From Bacteroidota bacterium (GTDB lineage Bacteria; Bacteroidota; Ignavibacteria; Kryptoniales; JAKASW01): a DNA stretch of 57,680 nt. The position numbers were made by a program, and so were the translations under genes. The stretch spans positions 4,835-62,514 of the forward strand of contig JAKAMG010000022.1 of the NCBI GenBank assembly GCA_021812985.1. Direction: 5' to 3'. Position 1 is the stretch's first letter; every line of letters begins with the position of its first letter. Under the pieces are notes generated by a model. It saw only the letters and a list, made by a program, of their open reading frames with translations. It was not told where the DNA came from and did no database searches. This document shows positions 23,871-33,652 of this stretch, piece by piece.

Positions 23871-24890
23871 ATGACCGTTCAGGATACATACAATACTCTC
23901 AAGGAAAGGCTGAGAGACGTCGTTCCAGATGCGGAACTCAGAATCAAGGCCGAGCTGGCATACGAAATAAACAGGCTCAAGACCGAACGAAATGCCGTCA
24001 TACTGGGGCATAACTATATGGAACCCGCGCTTTACTATTCCATACCCGACTTTGTGGGAGATTCGCTTGAGCTTTCGAGGAAGGCGGCCCAGACCGACAA
24101 GGATATCATAATTTTCTGTGGGGTCAGATTCATGGCGGAAACCGCGAAGATCTTGAATCCAGGCAAGACTGTGCTCCTCCCCGCTGAAAAGGCGGGCTGT
24201 TCACTCGCGGCAAGTATAACCGCCGAAGATGTCCGCATTCTTAAGTCCAGATTTCCCGGAGTACCGGTGGTTACGTACGTGAACACCTACGCGGATGTCA
24301 AGGCGGAATCGGATATCTGCTGCACTTCCGGAAATGCCGCATCGGTCGTCAGATCGCTTGAAAGCGATTTGGTCATATTTCTCCCTGATGAATATCTCGC
24401 CAGAAACGTTGCGGCCGAGACGGGGAAGAGGATCGTGTTCCCCGCCAAGGGGGATACAGAGGAGGATTTTCAGATGATCGGATGGGAGGGGCGCTGCGAG
24501 GTTCACGAAAGATTTACAGTAGAGGACATTGTCAATGTCAGGAAGCAGTTCCCAGACGTCGTCGTGCTTGCCCATCCGGAATGCAGCCCCGAGGTCGTTG
24601 AGGCGTCCGATTTTTCCGGAAGCACGACGGCAATGGAACGCTTCGTCAGGGAATCGAAAGCGCCGAGGTACCTCCTTTTGACGGAGTGTTCGATGGGGGA
24701 CAACGTCGCGGCGGCGAACCCGGAAAAGGAGATGCTCAGGCTATGCAATATCCGCTGCCCGCACATGAACCAGATTACGCTCGAAGACACTCTTGAGGCG
24801 CTGCGAAAGACTCAATACGTTATCGAGGTCGAAGAGAGCGTAAGGATCAGGGCGGCCCGCGCCGTAGAACGGATGATAGCGATAGGGTGA
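23871..24890 (+). CDS. nadA: Quinolinate synthase
   Basis: A 339-residue iron-sulfur enzyme that condenses iminoaspartate with dihydroxyacetone phosphate to quinolinate. Landmarks: GHNYMEPALYYSIPDFVGDSLELS, CGVRFMAETAKIL, and HPECSPEV. The three cluster cysteines of the long family lie in KAGCSLA, in the pair CCTSGNA, and in TECSMGDN. Its middle position between nadC and nadB means the pathway enzymes are made together. Oxygen sensitivity of the cluster is a family property. Confidence 0.97.
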   Translation: MTVQDTYNTLKERLRDVVPDAELRIKAELAYEINRLKTERNAVILGHNYMEPALYYSIPDFVGDSLELSRKAAQTDKDIIIFCGVRFMAETAKILNPGKTVLLPAEKAGCSLAASITAEDVRILKSRFPGVPVVTYVNTYADVKAESDICCTSGNAASVVRSLESDLVIFLPDEYLARNVAAETGKRIVFPAKGDTEEDFQMIGWEGRCEVHERFTVEDIVNVRKQFPDVVVLAHPECSPEVVEASDFSGSTTAMERFVRESKAPRYLLLTECSMGDNVAAANPEKEMLRLCNIRCPHMNQITLEDTLEALRKTQYVIEVEESVRIRAARAVERMIAIG

Positions 24891-24942
24891 TGACTGTTTA
24901 TTCTCATCTTCGACGCGAGAGCGGAAACCACCGGCGTAAATT

Positions 24943-26529
24943 ATGACGGCATACCAGCAGGAGCACTCAGGGATTCAGACTGACGTCCTTGTGATAGGAA
25001 GTGGAATAGCCGGCGCGGTCACGGCTCTCCGCCTCGCCGACTCGGGAATCAAAGTGACCATCGCGACGAGGGCGAACAGGCCTGAAGAGTCGAACACCTA
25101 CTATGCTCAGGGCGGAATCGTCTATACGGCACAGGAAGACTCGAGGGAGCTTCTGGCAGACGACATCATCCGGGCCGGCGCCGGCTATTCAAATCCACGT
25201 GCCGTCGGGATACTTGCGGAAGAGGGGCCAAGACTTGCCCGTGAGATACTGATGGATAAGGTTAAGGTCCCTTTTGACCGTGCCGAGAACGACGAGCTAT
25301 CCCTCGTCCGAGAAGGCGGTCATTCCATAAACAGAATTGCGCACGCAACGGATGCGACGGGCCGCGCTATTGAAATATCCCTCATGAATTACCTCGGTCA
25401 TCATCCGAACGTGACATTTCTCACGGGGCATACGGCGGTTGATCTTCTCACCCCCGCCCATCATTCGACGAATCGCCTGAATGTTTACGCCCCAATCTCC
25501 TGCGCCGGGGCGTACCTCCTTGACCAGGAGAGTGGAAAGGTTGTCCGCTGTCTCGCGAGAAAGACGGTCCTTGCGACCGGTGGGTTGGGGCAGATTTATC
25601 TGAGAACTACAAACCCGGTAGGTTCGAGAGGGGACGGACTCTCAATGGCATACCGCGCGGGGGCAAGGGTGGTTAACTGTGAGTTCGTACAGTTCCATCC
25701 AACCACTTTTTATCAGCCCAACGCGCCGAGCTTCCTGATATCTGAAGCGGTGCGCGGCGCCGGTGCGAGACTCGTCGACGCCGAAGGGAGGCCTTTCATG
25801 GACAAGTACGCGCCCCAATGGAAGGACCTCGCCCCTCGCGACGTCGTTTCCCGAAGCATACATCAGGAAATGCTCTCCAAAGACGTCACGAATGTCTATC
25901 TCGATCTTCGGTCGTACTTAAGTAGGGAAAAGATTGGTGAACTCTTCCCGTCCATAAGAGAGCAGTGCCTTCTCTACGGAGTGGACATAGCCACGGATCT
26001 GGTGCCGGTGGTTCCCGCGGCGCATTACTTTTGCGGTGGAGTGTGGGTGGACGAGTGGGGAAGAAGTTCTGTTAGTTCGCTCTATGCCGTCGGCGAGGTG
26101 GCTTGTACCGGCTTGCACGGAGCGAACAGGCTGGCGAGCACATCACTCCTCGAAGGGCTCGTCTGGGGTGTGCGTGCGGCCGAGGATGTCGAAAGGTCTA
26201 TCGGCGATGCAGCCGATCCCGGCACGTACGACATACCACTCTGGGAGGACACGGGCACAATCAACGCGGACCCTGCCCTGATTAGTCAGGACATGAGCGT
26301 GCTCAAGCATATAATGTGGAATTACGTTGGCCTTGTCCGTACGACGCGGCGTCTGGGAAGGGCCATCAGGGAGCTCCGCCATCTGGAGTCCGAAATCGAG
26401 AGTTTCTACCGCGCTGTTCGATTGACCGATGATCTCATCGGATTGAGGAATGCCGTCAGGGCCGGTCTAATTGTTGCCCTCTCCGCTTGGGAAAATAAGA
26501 ACAGCGTCGGCTGTCACTACAGGGTATAG
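24943..26529 (+). CDS. nadB: L-aspartate oxidase
   Basis: A 528-residue FAD enzyme that oxidises L-aspartate to iminoaspartate for NadA. The FAD-binding start is VLVIGSGIAGAVTALRLADSG. Other landmarks are EESNTYYAQGGIVY, REGGHSINRIAHATDATGRAIE, FVQFHPTTFY, the capping segment TDLVPVVPAAHYFCGGVWVDEWGR, and HGANRLASTSLLEGLVWG. It completes a gene set for making NAD from aspartate. The ribosome site is poor, and 52 bases separate it from nadA. Confidence 0.96.
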   Translation: MTAYQQEHSGIQTDVLVIGSGIAGAVTALRLADSGIKVTIATRANRPEESNTYYAQGGIVYTAQEDSRELLADDIIRAGAGYSNPRAVGILAEEGPRLAREILMDKVKVPFDRAENDELSLVREGGHSINRIAHATDATGRAIEISLMNYLGHHPNVTFLTGHTAVDLLTPAHHSTNRLNVYAPISCAGAYLLDQESGKVVRCLARKTVLATGGLGQIYLRTTNPVGSRGDGLSMAYRAGARVVNCEFVQFHPTTFYQPNAPSFLISEAVRGAGARLVDAEGRPFMDKYAPQWKDLAPRDVVSRSIHQEMLSKDVTNVYLDLRSYLSREKIGELFPSIREQCLLYGVDIATDLVPVVPAAHYFCGGVWVDEWGRSSVSSLYAVGEVACTGLHGANRLASTSLLEGLVWGVRAAEDVERSIGDAADPGTYDIPLWEDTGTINADPALISQDMSVLKHIMWNYVGLVRTTRRLGRAIRELRHLESEIESFYRAVRLTDDLIGLRNAVRAGLIVALSAWENKNSVGCHYRV

Positions 26530-26646
26530 AGCTTAGGGCTGAAGTTCGTGCAATAAATTTGGAGTGAAGTCTACTCGTCGGAAAGTCGCTCTGGCGGGAT
26601 TCATTTAAGAGGTCGGCTTTCCGGCGACAGCTTCTGCAGAGTATCG

Positions 26647-29031
26647 ATGTCGGTTCGGGCTGAACATTTGCCGGCACTCAAGGCTGCAGTCGCCGCCGCT
26701 GCCGGCATAGTGATCGGTAGATCCTTCCCGCAGGGCCCTGCGATATTTTTCCTGGCGGGTCTGGTCTCAATCATGTCGTCGTTTGCGATACTCAGGGGCA
26801 TTGGGGGCCGAAGCCGCGCTCTTCTTTCCTTAGGCGCGTATTCCTCCATCGCGCTCGTCTTTGCTTTCCACATGAGTTTGAATTTGTCAGCTCTCAAAGA
26901 TGTGAAGCTCAGTGACTTTCATTTCTTCACCGGTACGGTCAATGAAACTCAGCGCGATGCATCAAAGCTTTCGATGACTCTTGCCGATTGCTACGGTTAT
27001 AATGGCGGTTGGAGAAAGATCGATGGTGAAGTGATTGTGACGCCGAGATCGCGTCTCGGGCTGCAAGTGGGGGACAGAGTGATTTTCAAGGGGCATGCCG
27101 GCTCCGTCTCGGGAGCGAGGAACCCGGGCGAATTCGACATGAAGACTTACTATCAACTTCTCGGTGTCGCAGGAAGGGTCTTTCTCGATAGTGCGGAAGA
27201 TATCCTGCTCGTCAGGCATACGAGCGGATTCGATTTCTCTAGAGATGTGGTTGACCGTGCGAGGAATCTTGTCAGGGCCGGTATCTCTTCGTCTCTGCAT
27301 GGAGATGTCGCCGGGCTGGCGAAAGCGATGGTGCTGGGAGAGAGAGGAGGCATAAACAGAGAGATCAACGAACAGTTCATCAACTCAGGGACAATTCACA
27401 TCCTTTCCGTTTCCGGTCTTCACATAGGTTTTCTTGCGGGAATATTAGTAACGCTCGCGTCTGTCTTCAGCATCTCCAGGCGCTGGCGATTTTTCTTCGT
27501 AGCTCCCGTTCTCGTTTTTTACGGCCTGATTGTCGGGATGGGGCCGAGCGTTTTCCGAGCCGTCATAATGGGAATTGTAATTCTCTTCGGCGCCTTTTTG
27601 CAGCGGAGGAGCACGATACTCAACTCGCTCGGGTTTGCCGCCCTTGTCATCCTCGTCGTCACACCCGCGCAGCTCTTCATGGCGAGCTTCCAGCTCTCTT
27701 TTGCTGCGGTCCTCTCGATCGCATTCTTCTATGAGAGGCTTCTGGCGATGGTCAGGTCGGCCTTCCCACGACTGGCCGATAGACCGTGGCTGAACCCCGC
27801 GGTATCTATTACCGTGTTGACGGTTTCAGCCACACTTGGAACGATTCCGCTGACTGCGTTCTATTTCGGGAGGGTCTCGCTTGTTTCCGTCGTCGCTAAT
27901 TTCTTCATAGTCCCGCTCTCGGGGGTGTTCCTATCGCTTTGCTTCACATTCCTTCTCGCCGGGATTGTGTCGGGATTTGTTGCCTCTCTCTTCGGCGCTG
28001 CCGCACAAATCGTCGGCTTCCTTATACTCGAAACAAACTCGGTGATCGGTTCCGCCAGTTTCAGCACGGTACGGATCGGTGAGGAGGGATTACTCTTCGC
28101 CGCGCTCTACTTTGCATGGATGATTGCCTCCATTTGGTTCGGAGGGAGATCGCTCATGAAGAAAGCTGTTTTTGCCTCTCTTCTTGGCGCAAACCTCATC
28201 CTCTTTTCGGGGATCTTTACTTATCGGACAGAGGCGAGATGCTATGCGCTGGACGTCGGACAGGGAGACGCGATCTTTCTTGAGTTGCCCGGCGGGAGCA
28301 CTATGCTGATCGACGCCGGCATGAAGTTCGGCAGGAACGACGCCGGCACACGAGTAATCGTGCCTTTTCTGAAAAGAATGGGAATCAACAAAGTCGACTA
28401 TTTTGTTGTGACACATCTCCACAGTGACCACATAGGAGGTGCGGTAGGAGTCCTTCGGAACCTGAAGGTTAAGAACTTCATATACCCTGAACAGGTTTCC
28501 CATTCAAGAACCTGGGATGAGACCATGACTGCCGTCCGCCTTCTGGGAATCCCATCAGGAAGGGGAGCGGCTGGAATGGTCCTCGATTCGGGACCGGCAT
28601 ACAGGGTATACATCCTCCATCCGAACCGTTTCTACGTCGGGAAGGGGGCAAACTCATACAGGACGAGGTACAACAACGGCTCCATCGTATTGAAGGTGAG
28701 CGTCGGGCCGAATTCTCTTCTCTTGGTCGGCGATGCCGAGCGTGAAGTCGAGCATGACCTTTGCAGAGCTTATGGCCCCTTCCTTTCGGCGGCCGTGCTT
28801 AAGGTCGGTCACCACGGAAGCTCGACGAGCTCCTCGGAGGAGTTCATCGATGAGGTACGTCCGAAGTACACCATCGTCTCCGTCGGAGCGGGGAACAGCT
28901 TTGGCCATCCCTCGCCTGAAGTCATAAGTTCGCTGCGTGATCGGGGGGTGGGAGTGTGGCGGACGGACATACAGGGGGCTGCCTACGTCAAGGTTGGCAT
29001 GGAGAATGCGCGCTTAATCGAGTGGAGGTGA
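26647..29031 (+). CDS. comEC: ComEC/Rec2-type DNA uptake channel protein
   Basis: A 794-residue inner-membrane protein that would carry single-stranded DNA into the cytoplasm during natural transformation. It has N-terminal membrane segments, then the OB-fold-like DUF4131 region (about residues 85-190). The ComEC multi-helix core follows (about 215-500), with the signature INEQFINSGTIHILSVSGLHIGF. A C-terminal metallo-beta-lactamase-like domain (about 535-794) has the metal motif THLHSDHIGG and KVGHHGSSTSSS. All three parts and the metal ligands are intact, so it looks functional. ComEA and the pilus genes are not in the window, so competence is a possibility only. Confidence 0.92.
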   Translation: MSVRAEHLPALKAAVAAAAGIVIGRSFPQGPAIFFLAGLVSIMSSFAILRGIGGRSRALLSLGAYSSIALVFAFHMSLNLSALKDVKLSDFHFFTGTVNETQRDASKLSMTLADCYGYNGGWRKIDGEVIVTPRSRLGLQVGDRVIFKGHAGSVSGARNPGEFDMKTYYQLLGVAGRVFLDSAEDILLVRHTSGFDFSRDVVDRARNLVRAGISSSLHGDVAGLAKAMVLGERGGINREINEQFINSGTIHILSVSGLHIGFLAGILVTLASVFSISRRWRFFFVAPVLVFYGLIVGMGPSVFRAVIMGIVILFGAFLQRRSTILNSLGFAALVILVVTPAQLFMASFQLSFAAVLSIAFFYERLLAMVRSAFPRLADRPWLNPAVSITVLTVSATLGTIPLTAFYFGRVSLVSVVANFFIVPLSGVFLSLCFTFLLAGIVSGFVASLFGAAAQIVGFLILETNSVIGSASFSTVRIGEEGLLFAALYFAWMIASIWFGGRSLMKKAVFASLLGANLILFSGIFTYRTEARCYALDVGQGDAIFLELPGGSTMLIDAGMKFGRNDAGTRVIVPFLKRMGINKVDYFVVTHLHSDHIGGAVGVLRNLKVKNFIYPEQVSHSRTWDETMTAVRLLGIPSGRGAAGMVLDSGPAYRVYILHPNRFYVGKGANSYRTRYNNGSIVLKVSVGPNSLLLVGDAEREVEHDLCRAYGPFLSAAVLKVGHHGSSTSSSEEFIDEVRPKYTIVSVGAGNSFGHPSPEVISSLRDRGVGVWRTDIQGAAYVKVGMENARLIEWR

Positions 29032-29156
29032 AAGCGACCGGACGATTGGCGTAACTTACGGAAATTTTGAGCGTTATCGCATTCCTAAGGCTTTCAAATC
29101 CTTGATTTTTACTGCATGCGGGTTTAAATTGCACAGCAAAAAATGAGGCGAGAAGT

Positions 29157-29939
29157 TTGATAAGACTCAGCTCGGATGATAGGAGTCTGCAGGAAGAGTT
29201 AAAGGCCGGCGGCAGTATACCCGAACATATTGCCATCATCATGGACGGCAACGGCAGGTGGGCGAAACAACGCGCTCTGCCGCGCGTGGCCGGACACCGC
29301 GAAGGGGTCAATTCCGTGCGCGATATCGTCGAGGCTTGCGGCCAGCTCGGAGTCAAATGCCTCACGCTGTACACCTTCTCGACGGAGAACTGGAAGCGCC
29401 CGATGCAGGAGGTCTCGACTTTGATGAGGCTTCTCGTGAAGGCGCTCAGGGATGAGACTGACAGGCTCTACAAAAACAACGTTCGCCTGACGGCAATCGG
29501 AGATCTTAAGCAGCTTCCCGCTGAAGTGCAGCGCGAACTCCGGGACGCTTTTGAAAGAACGAGAACCAACACGGGGCTGAATCTCAACCTTGCCCTGAGC
29601 TATTCAGGACGGCGGGAGATCGTGGAGGCTTCCAAACGGATTGCGGCCGATGTGGCGGACGGAAAGTTGTCCCCCGACGACGTGAACGAGAGCTTGTTCT
29701 CGAAGTATCTGAGCACCGCGGACATGCCCGACCCTGACCTGCTCGTAAGAACCAGCGGTGAGTACCGCATCAGTAATTTCCTGCTGTACCAGTCCGCTTA
29801 CACTGAGATATACTTCTCGAGGGTCTTCTGGCCTGATTTCAGGCGAAACCAGCTCTACGAGGCAATAGGCGATTTTCAGAAGCGGGAGAGACGTTTCGGA
29901 CTCGTAAGCGAGCAAGTGAAACGCCTCCAGACTATTTGA
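29157..29939 (+). CDS. uppS: Isoprenyl transferase (undecaprenyl-diphosphate synthase)
   Basis: A 260-residue cis-prenyltransferase that elongates farnesyl diphosphate to the lipid carrier for peptidoglycan and O-antigen. The start appears to be TTG 29157 with GAGG about eight bases upstream; no ATG is available before the conserved core. Landmarks: IIMDGNGRWAK with the catalytic Asp30, GHREGVNSVRD, YTFSTENWKRP, and DLLVRTSGEYRISNFL. It lies just before bamA, which makes the next 7 kb an envelope-building block. Confidence 0.95.
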   Translation: MIRLSSDDRSLQEELKAGGSIPEHIAIIMDGNGRWAKQRALPRVAGHREGVNSVRDIVEACGQLGVKCLTLYTFSTENWKRPMQEVSTLMRLLVKALRDETDRLYKNNVRLTAIGDLKQLPAEVQRELRDAFERTRTNTGLNLNLALSYSGRREIVEASKRIAADVADGKLSPDDVNESLFSKYLSTADMPDPDLLVRTSGEYRISNFLLYQSAYTEIYFSRVFWPDFRRNQLYEAIGDFQKRERRFGLVSEQVKRLQTI

Positions 29940-30095
29940 GAGTTTATTATTCCACAGATATTCGTCCTCGTGCCGGTAGCAACCATCGCGTCCGATTCTC
30001 GTCTAAGAGAGGAAGCTGATCCGAGTCGGGAGGCTGACCGGACAGGAATTTTGTCCGTAAACGTTTAATGTTTTTCCGGAAAGAGTCTTAATAGA

Positions 30096-32462
30096 ATGAA
30101 GTATCTTCTTTTGTTGCTTGCGTTCTGTTCGGTTGTTTCTGTCGTCCAAGCGCAGGTTGAAGAAAAAGCGGCGCCGCTGAAAATTCTTGGGGTGTCTGTC
30201 GAGGGAAACAAACAGACAGACGCGGCCGCAATCATAAGGTACTCCGGCCTCCAGCCGGGTGAGGAGTTCACTCCGGGCGGAGACAAGTTGAGGCAGGCCA
30301 TCAAGCAGTTATGGTCGCTCGGGATCTTTTCCGATATCGAAGTCCTCCTCGACAACCGTGTCGGGGACGGAGTGTTTCTCCTCATAAAGGTGAAGGAATA
30401 TCCACGGCTTAACGACATAGTGATAAAGGGGAACGATGAGCTGAGCGAGAAAGATATCAAGGAGCAGATTAACCTTGTCAAGGGGCAGATAGTTAATCCG
30501 CAGGATCTCAGCACGCTGGTTTACAACGTAAAGAAGAAATACGAAGAGAAGGGATACCTTCTCGCCAATATAGAGCCGAAGCTCGAGCCGGTATCTGATT
30601 CTTCCGACGCTCCCGTCGATCTTGTGGTCAACATCGACGAGGGGAAGGAAGTAAAGATCGAGTCCATAACTTTCAGCGGTAACCACGACTTTTCTGCCGG
30701 CGACCTACGTGGCGCCATGGACGACACAAAGGAGAAGGTCTGGTGGATGTTCTGGCGAAGCGCCAAGTTCGACAAGAAGAAGTATGAGGACGACAAGCAG
30801 AAAGTAGTCGATTTCTACAGGAAACACGGTTATATCGACGCCTCGATAGTGTCTGATTCGATATGGTACAGCGCAGACAAAGAAAATATGTTCATACACA
30901 TAACCGTGTATGAGGGAAAAAAGTATTACATACGTCACATCACCTGGGAAGGTAATACGCGGTTTCCGACGACCGTGTTGAACGAACGGCTCGGCCTTAA
31001 ACCCGGTGAAGTCTACGACAAGCAGAAGTTCGACGAGAATCTGCATGGCAACAAGGACCAGACGGACGTCGCCTCGCTTTACCTCGACACGGGGTACCTG
31101 ACTTTCAACGTCGATCCGACGGAGACCCGCGTGCCGCCTGATTCAGTTGACCTGCACATTACGGTTTACGAACGCAATCAGTTCAGAATTGGCGAGGTCC
31201 TGATAAATGGCAACACGAAGACTCAGGACAAGGTGATACGCCGTGAGCTCTTTACCGTTCCCGGTGATTATTTCTCCCGCTCTCTCATCATCAGGAGCGT
31301 AAGGCAGCTCTCGCAGATGAACTATTTCGACCCCGAGAAGATTAAGCCTGACTATTACATCGTGAACGACTCGACGGTGGACGTGACTTACAGCGTGAAG
31401 GAAAAGTCGAGCGACACTTTCAACATGTCGGTCGGTTACAGCCAGCTCTTCGGATTCACTGGTTCGATAGGAGTGAGCTTCAACAACTTCGACATCAGGC
31501 ATCCGCTGCAGGGCGGGGCGGGGCAGTCTTTGAATTTCAACTGGCTCTTCGGCGTGACGAGCTACTACAGGACTTTCTCGCTCGGCTTCAGCGAGCCATG
31601 GTTCATGGACACTCCGACGTCGCTTGGCGTCAACATTTTCGACACGCGACAGATATACGGCTACGATTACAGGATGACTGGCGGTTCTGTCAGCGTTGGG
31701 CGGCGGTTGAGGTGGCCGGACGATTATTTCCAGGGTAACTGGATACTTACGATCCAACGGAACGACTTTATCAGCGGTGCCACTTATCTCTATCCTCTCG
31801 GCGTGAGCAGCGAGGTCAGCCTCACACAGGTTATATCGAGAAACAGCACCGACAGCCCGATATTCCCAACCGTCGGTTCGAACGTCTCCCTCTCCGACGA
31901 GATTGCGGGTCCGCCCGTGCTCCCGGGGGGAACCAGTTTCCACAAGCATGTCCTGAGTGCGGAGTTTTATTCTTCGGCTTTCGGTACAAACAGGGTCGTG
32001 CTGTATAGCGGGACTACGTTTGGAGTAATTGGGTTAATGAATACGAAGCTTCTCGGGGCGCCCCCGCTCGAAAAGTTTTTCATGGGAGGCACTGGACTCG
32101 GTTATATTTCCACAACGCCCCTTAGAGGCTATTCCGACCAGAGCGTCGGACCAAAAGACGCGAGCGGCAATCCGCTCGGTGGTACGGTGATGTTCAAGCA
32201 GACTGTGGAACTCCGCGTCTCGATTCTTCAAGACCCCATGCCGCTCTACGTCCTCCTCTTCGCGGAGGCAGGCAACGTGTACTCGGATCTTGCTCACACC
32301 GACATCTTCCAGCTTGACAGATCTGCCGGCGTCGGTGCCAGAATTCTGATAAACCCGATAGGATTGGTCGGATTTGACTACGGTTACGGATTCGACCCGA
32401 CCGGTCCAAACATGCCCGTGTCCGGCTGGCATTTCCACTTCCAGTTCGGAAAGAGCTTTTAA
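30096..32462 (+). CDS. bamA: Outer membrane assembly factor BamA
   Basis: A 788-residue Omp85 protein that inserts beta-barrel proteins into the outer membrane. It has a signal peptide of about 20 residues (cleavage near VVQAQ). Up to five POTRA domains follow (about residues 28-420; repeats opening with LKILGVSVEGN, VKIESITFSGNHDF, YYIRHITWEGNTRFP and FRIGEVLINGNTKTQ). The C-terminal barrel carries the landmark segment GLGYISTTPLRGYSDQSVGP, a variant of the family's VRGF/Y loop. It ends in Phe, as outer-membrane proteins do. It opens a block with two Skp-like chaperones and the lipid A genes. Confidence 0.95.
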   Translation: MKYLLLLLAFCSVVSVVQAQVEEKAAPLKILGVSVEGNKQTDAAAIIRYSGLQPGEEFTPGGDKLRQAIKQLWSLGIFSDIEVLLDNRVGDGVFLLIKVKEYPRLNDIVIKGNDELSEKDIKEQINLVKGQIVNPQDLSTLVYNVKKKYEEKGYLLANIEPKLEPVSDSSDAPVDLVVNIDEGKEVKIESITFSGNHDFSAGDLRGAMDDTKEKVWWMFWRSAKFDKKKYEDDKQKVVDFYRKHGYIDASIVSDSIWYSADKENMFIHITVYEGKKYYIRHITWEGNTRFPTTVLNERLGLKPGEVYDKQKFDENLHGNKDQTDVASLYLDTGYLTFNVDPTETRVPPDSVDLHITVYERNQFRIGEVLINGNTKTQDKVIRRELFTVPGDYFSRSLIIRSVRQLSQMNYFDPEKIKPDYYIVNDSTVDVTYSVKEKSSDTFNMSVGYSQLFGFTGSIGVSFNNFDIRHPLQGGAGQSLNFNWLFGVTSYYRTFSLGFSEPWFMDTPTSLGVNIFDTRQIYGYDYRMTGGSVSVGRRLRWPDDYFQGNWILTIQRNDFISGATYLYPLGVSSEVSLTQVISRNSTDSPIFPTVGSNVSLSDEIAGPPVLPGGTSFHKHVLSAEFYSSAFGTNRVVLYSGTTFGVIGLMNTKLLGAPPLEKFFMGGTGLGYISTTPLRGYSDQSVGPKDASGNPLGGTVMFKQTVELRVSILQDPMPLYVLLFAEAGNVYSDLAHTDIFQLDRSAGVGARILINPIGLVGFDYGYGFDPTGPNMPVSGWHFHFQFGKSF

Positions 32463-32508
32463 TTCACAGGACTATTAATTTTATGTCAAACCAAAAAAGA
32501 GGTTAGAA

Positions 32509-33063
32509 GTGAAAGAGAAATTTGTTGTATTGCTTTCGTCAGCGGTTATCCTGTCGGCGTTGGGTTTCATGTTCGCCGCGTCACCGAAGAACGAGCCGCT
32601 TAAGGTCGGCTATGTCAATTCCACGACGATCCTCAACCAGCTTCCCGAGGCGCAGGCCGCGCAAAGGAAGCTCGATGCTTTGATGAAGGCCTGGAGCGAT
32701 ACCGTGGACCAGATGTCGAAGGAATATCAGGCGAAGGTGGATTCCTACACCAAGCAGTCAGCTATGATGACGGACCAGTCTAAGCAGCAGGCCCAGCAGG
32801 ACATCAACGCGCTGCAGCAGCAGATACTCGCCTATCGTCAAGAGAAGGTTGGGCAGGGGGGCGAGTTGGATCAGACCCGCGAGCAGCTCCTGAAGCCGAT
32901 CCGGGATAAGGTTTACGGGGTGATCGCCAAGGTTGCCAAAGAAAACAAGATGCAGTTTGTCCTCGACAAGAATGACCAGGTTGGTGTGATCCTTTATGCG
33001 GATCCGGATTACGACCTGACGTATAAGGTGCTCGATATCCTAACAAGGCAAGGAACGAAGTAA
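32509..33063 (+). CDS. OmpH/Skp-family periplasmic chaperone, first copy
   Basis: A 184-residue exported protein that would hold unfolded outer-membrane proteins for BamA. The start is GTG 32509 with GAGG seven bases upstream. A hydrophobic signal segment is followed by KVGYVNSTTILNQLPEAQAAQRKLDAL, the typical Skp opening. A long Gln-rich coiled coil (about residues 55-125) comes next, then the closing strand segment LDKNDQVGVILYADPDYDLTYKVLD. It is 46 bases after bamA and five bases before its paralogue. Confidence 0.9.
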   Translation: MKEKFVVLLSSAVILSALGFMFAASPKNEPLKVGYVNSTTILNQLPEAQAAQRKLDALMKAWSDTVDQMSKEYQAKVDSYTKQSAMMTDQSKQQAQQDINALQQQILAYRQEKVGQGGELDQTREQLLKPIRDKVYGVIAKVAKENKMQFVLDKNDQVGVILYADPDYDLTYKVLDILTRQGTK

Positions 33064-33067
33064 AATC

Positions 33068-33652
33068 ATGACCACGAAGGTTTTTAGAACTTGGTCGCTC
33101 CTTTCGGCTGCCTTACTCCTCTTCTCGGCTCAGGGCTTTGCCCAGCAGAAAGTTGGTTGGGTGGACACGCAGGAAATCATGAAGAAGCTTCCGGATGCCG
33201 TCGAGGCCCAGAACAAGCTTGACGGTCTGGTTGCCCAGTGGCAGGCTGAACTGAACAAGCTCGAAGGTGATTTCAGGCAGGAAGCCGACGATTACCAGAG
33301 GCGGAGACTCATACTTCCTGAACAGGCCCGTATCCAGGAGGAGCAGAAGCTCAGCGACATGCAGAAGAAAATCATCGACCTCAGAAATCAGAGGTTCGGA
33401 CAGAACGGCGACCTCACCCAGCAGCAGAATGCAATTATGAGGCCCGTTCAGGAAAAAGTCATGAAGGCCATCGACGCTGTTGCGAAGAAAGACAGCTACG
33501 ATTACATCTTTGACAAAAGCGGCCAGGTCCTTCTGATGTATTCCAATCCGAAATACGATGTGACCCAGGAAGTGCTTGACGAGTTGAAGATACCGTCGAC
33601 TACGACTCCAGGCATGTCCCCCGGCAGTATGCAGAACCCGGGCATTCATTGA
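33068..33652 (+). CDS. OmpH/Skp-family periplasmic chaperone, second copy
   Basis: A 194-residue paralogue of the preceding protein with the same layout. There is a signal peptide (cleavage near QGFAQQ), the opening KVGWVDTQEIMKKLPDAVEAQ, a charged coiled coil at about residues 60-125, and the segment FDKSGQVLLMYSNPKYDVTQEVLDEL. The C-terminus has an extra Pro/Met/Gly-rich tail of about 20 residues. Two tandem copies suggest a mixed trimer or different client sets. Its stop overlaps the lpxD start. Confidence 0.9.
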   Translation: MTTKVFRTWSLLSAALLLFSAQGFAQQKVGWVDTQEIMKKLPDAVEAQNKLDGLVAQWQAELNKLEGDFRQEADDYQRRRLILPEQARIQEEQKLSDMQKKIIDLRNQRFGQNGDLTQQQNAIMRPVQEKVMKAIDAVAKKDSYDYIFDKSGQVLLMYSNPKYDVTQEVLDELKIPSTTTPGMSPGSMQNPGIH

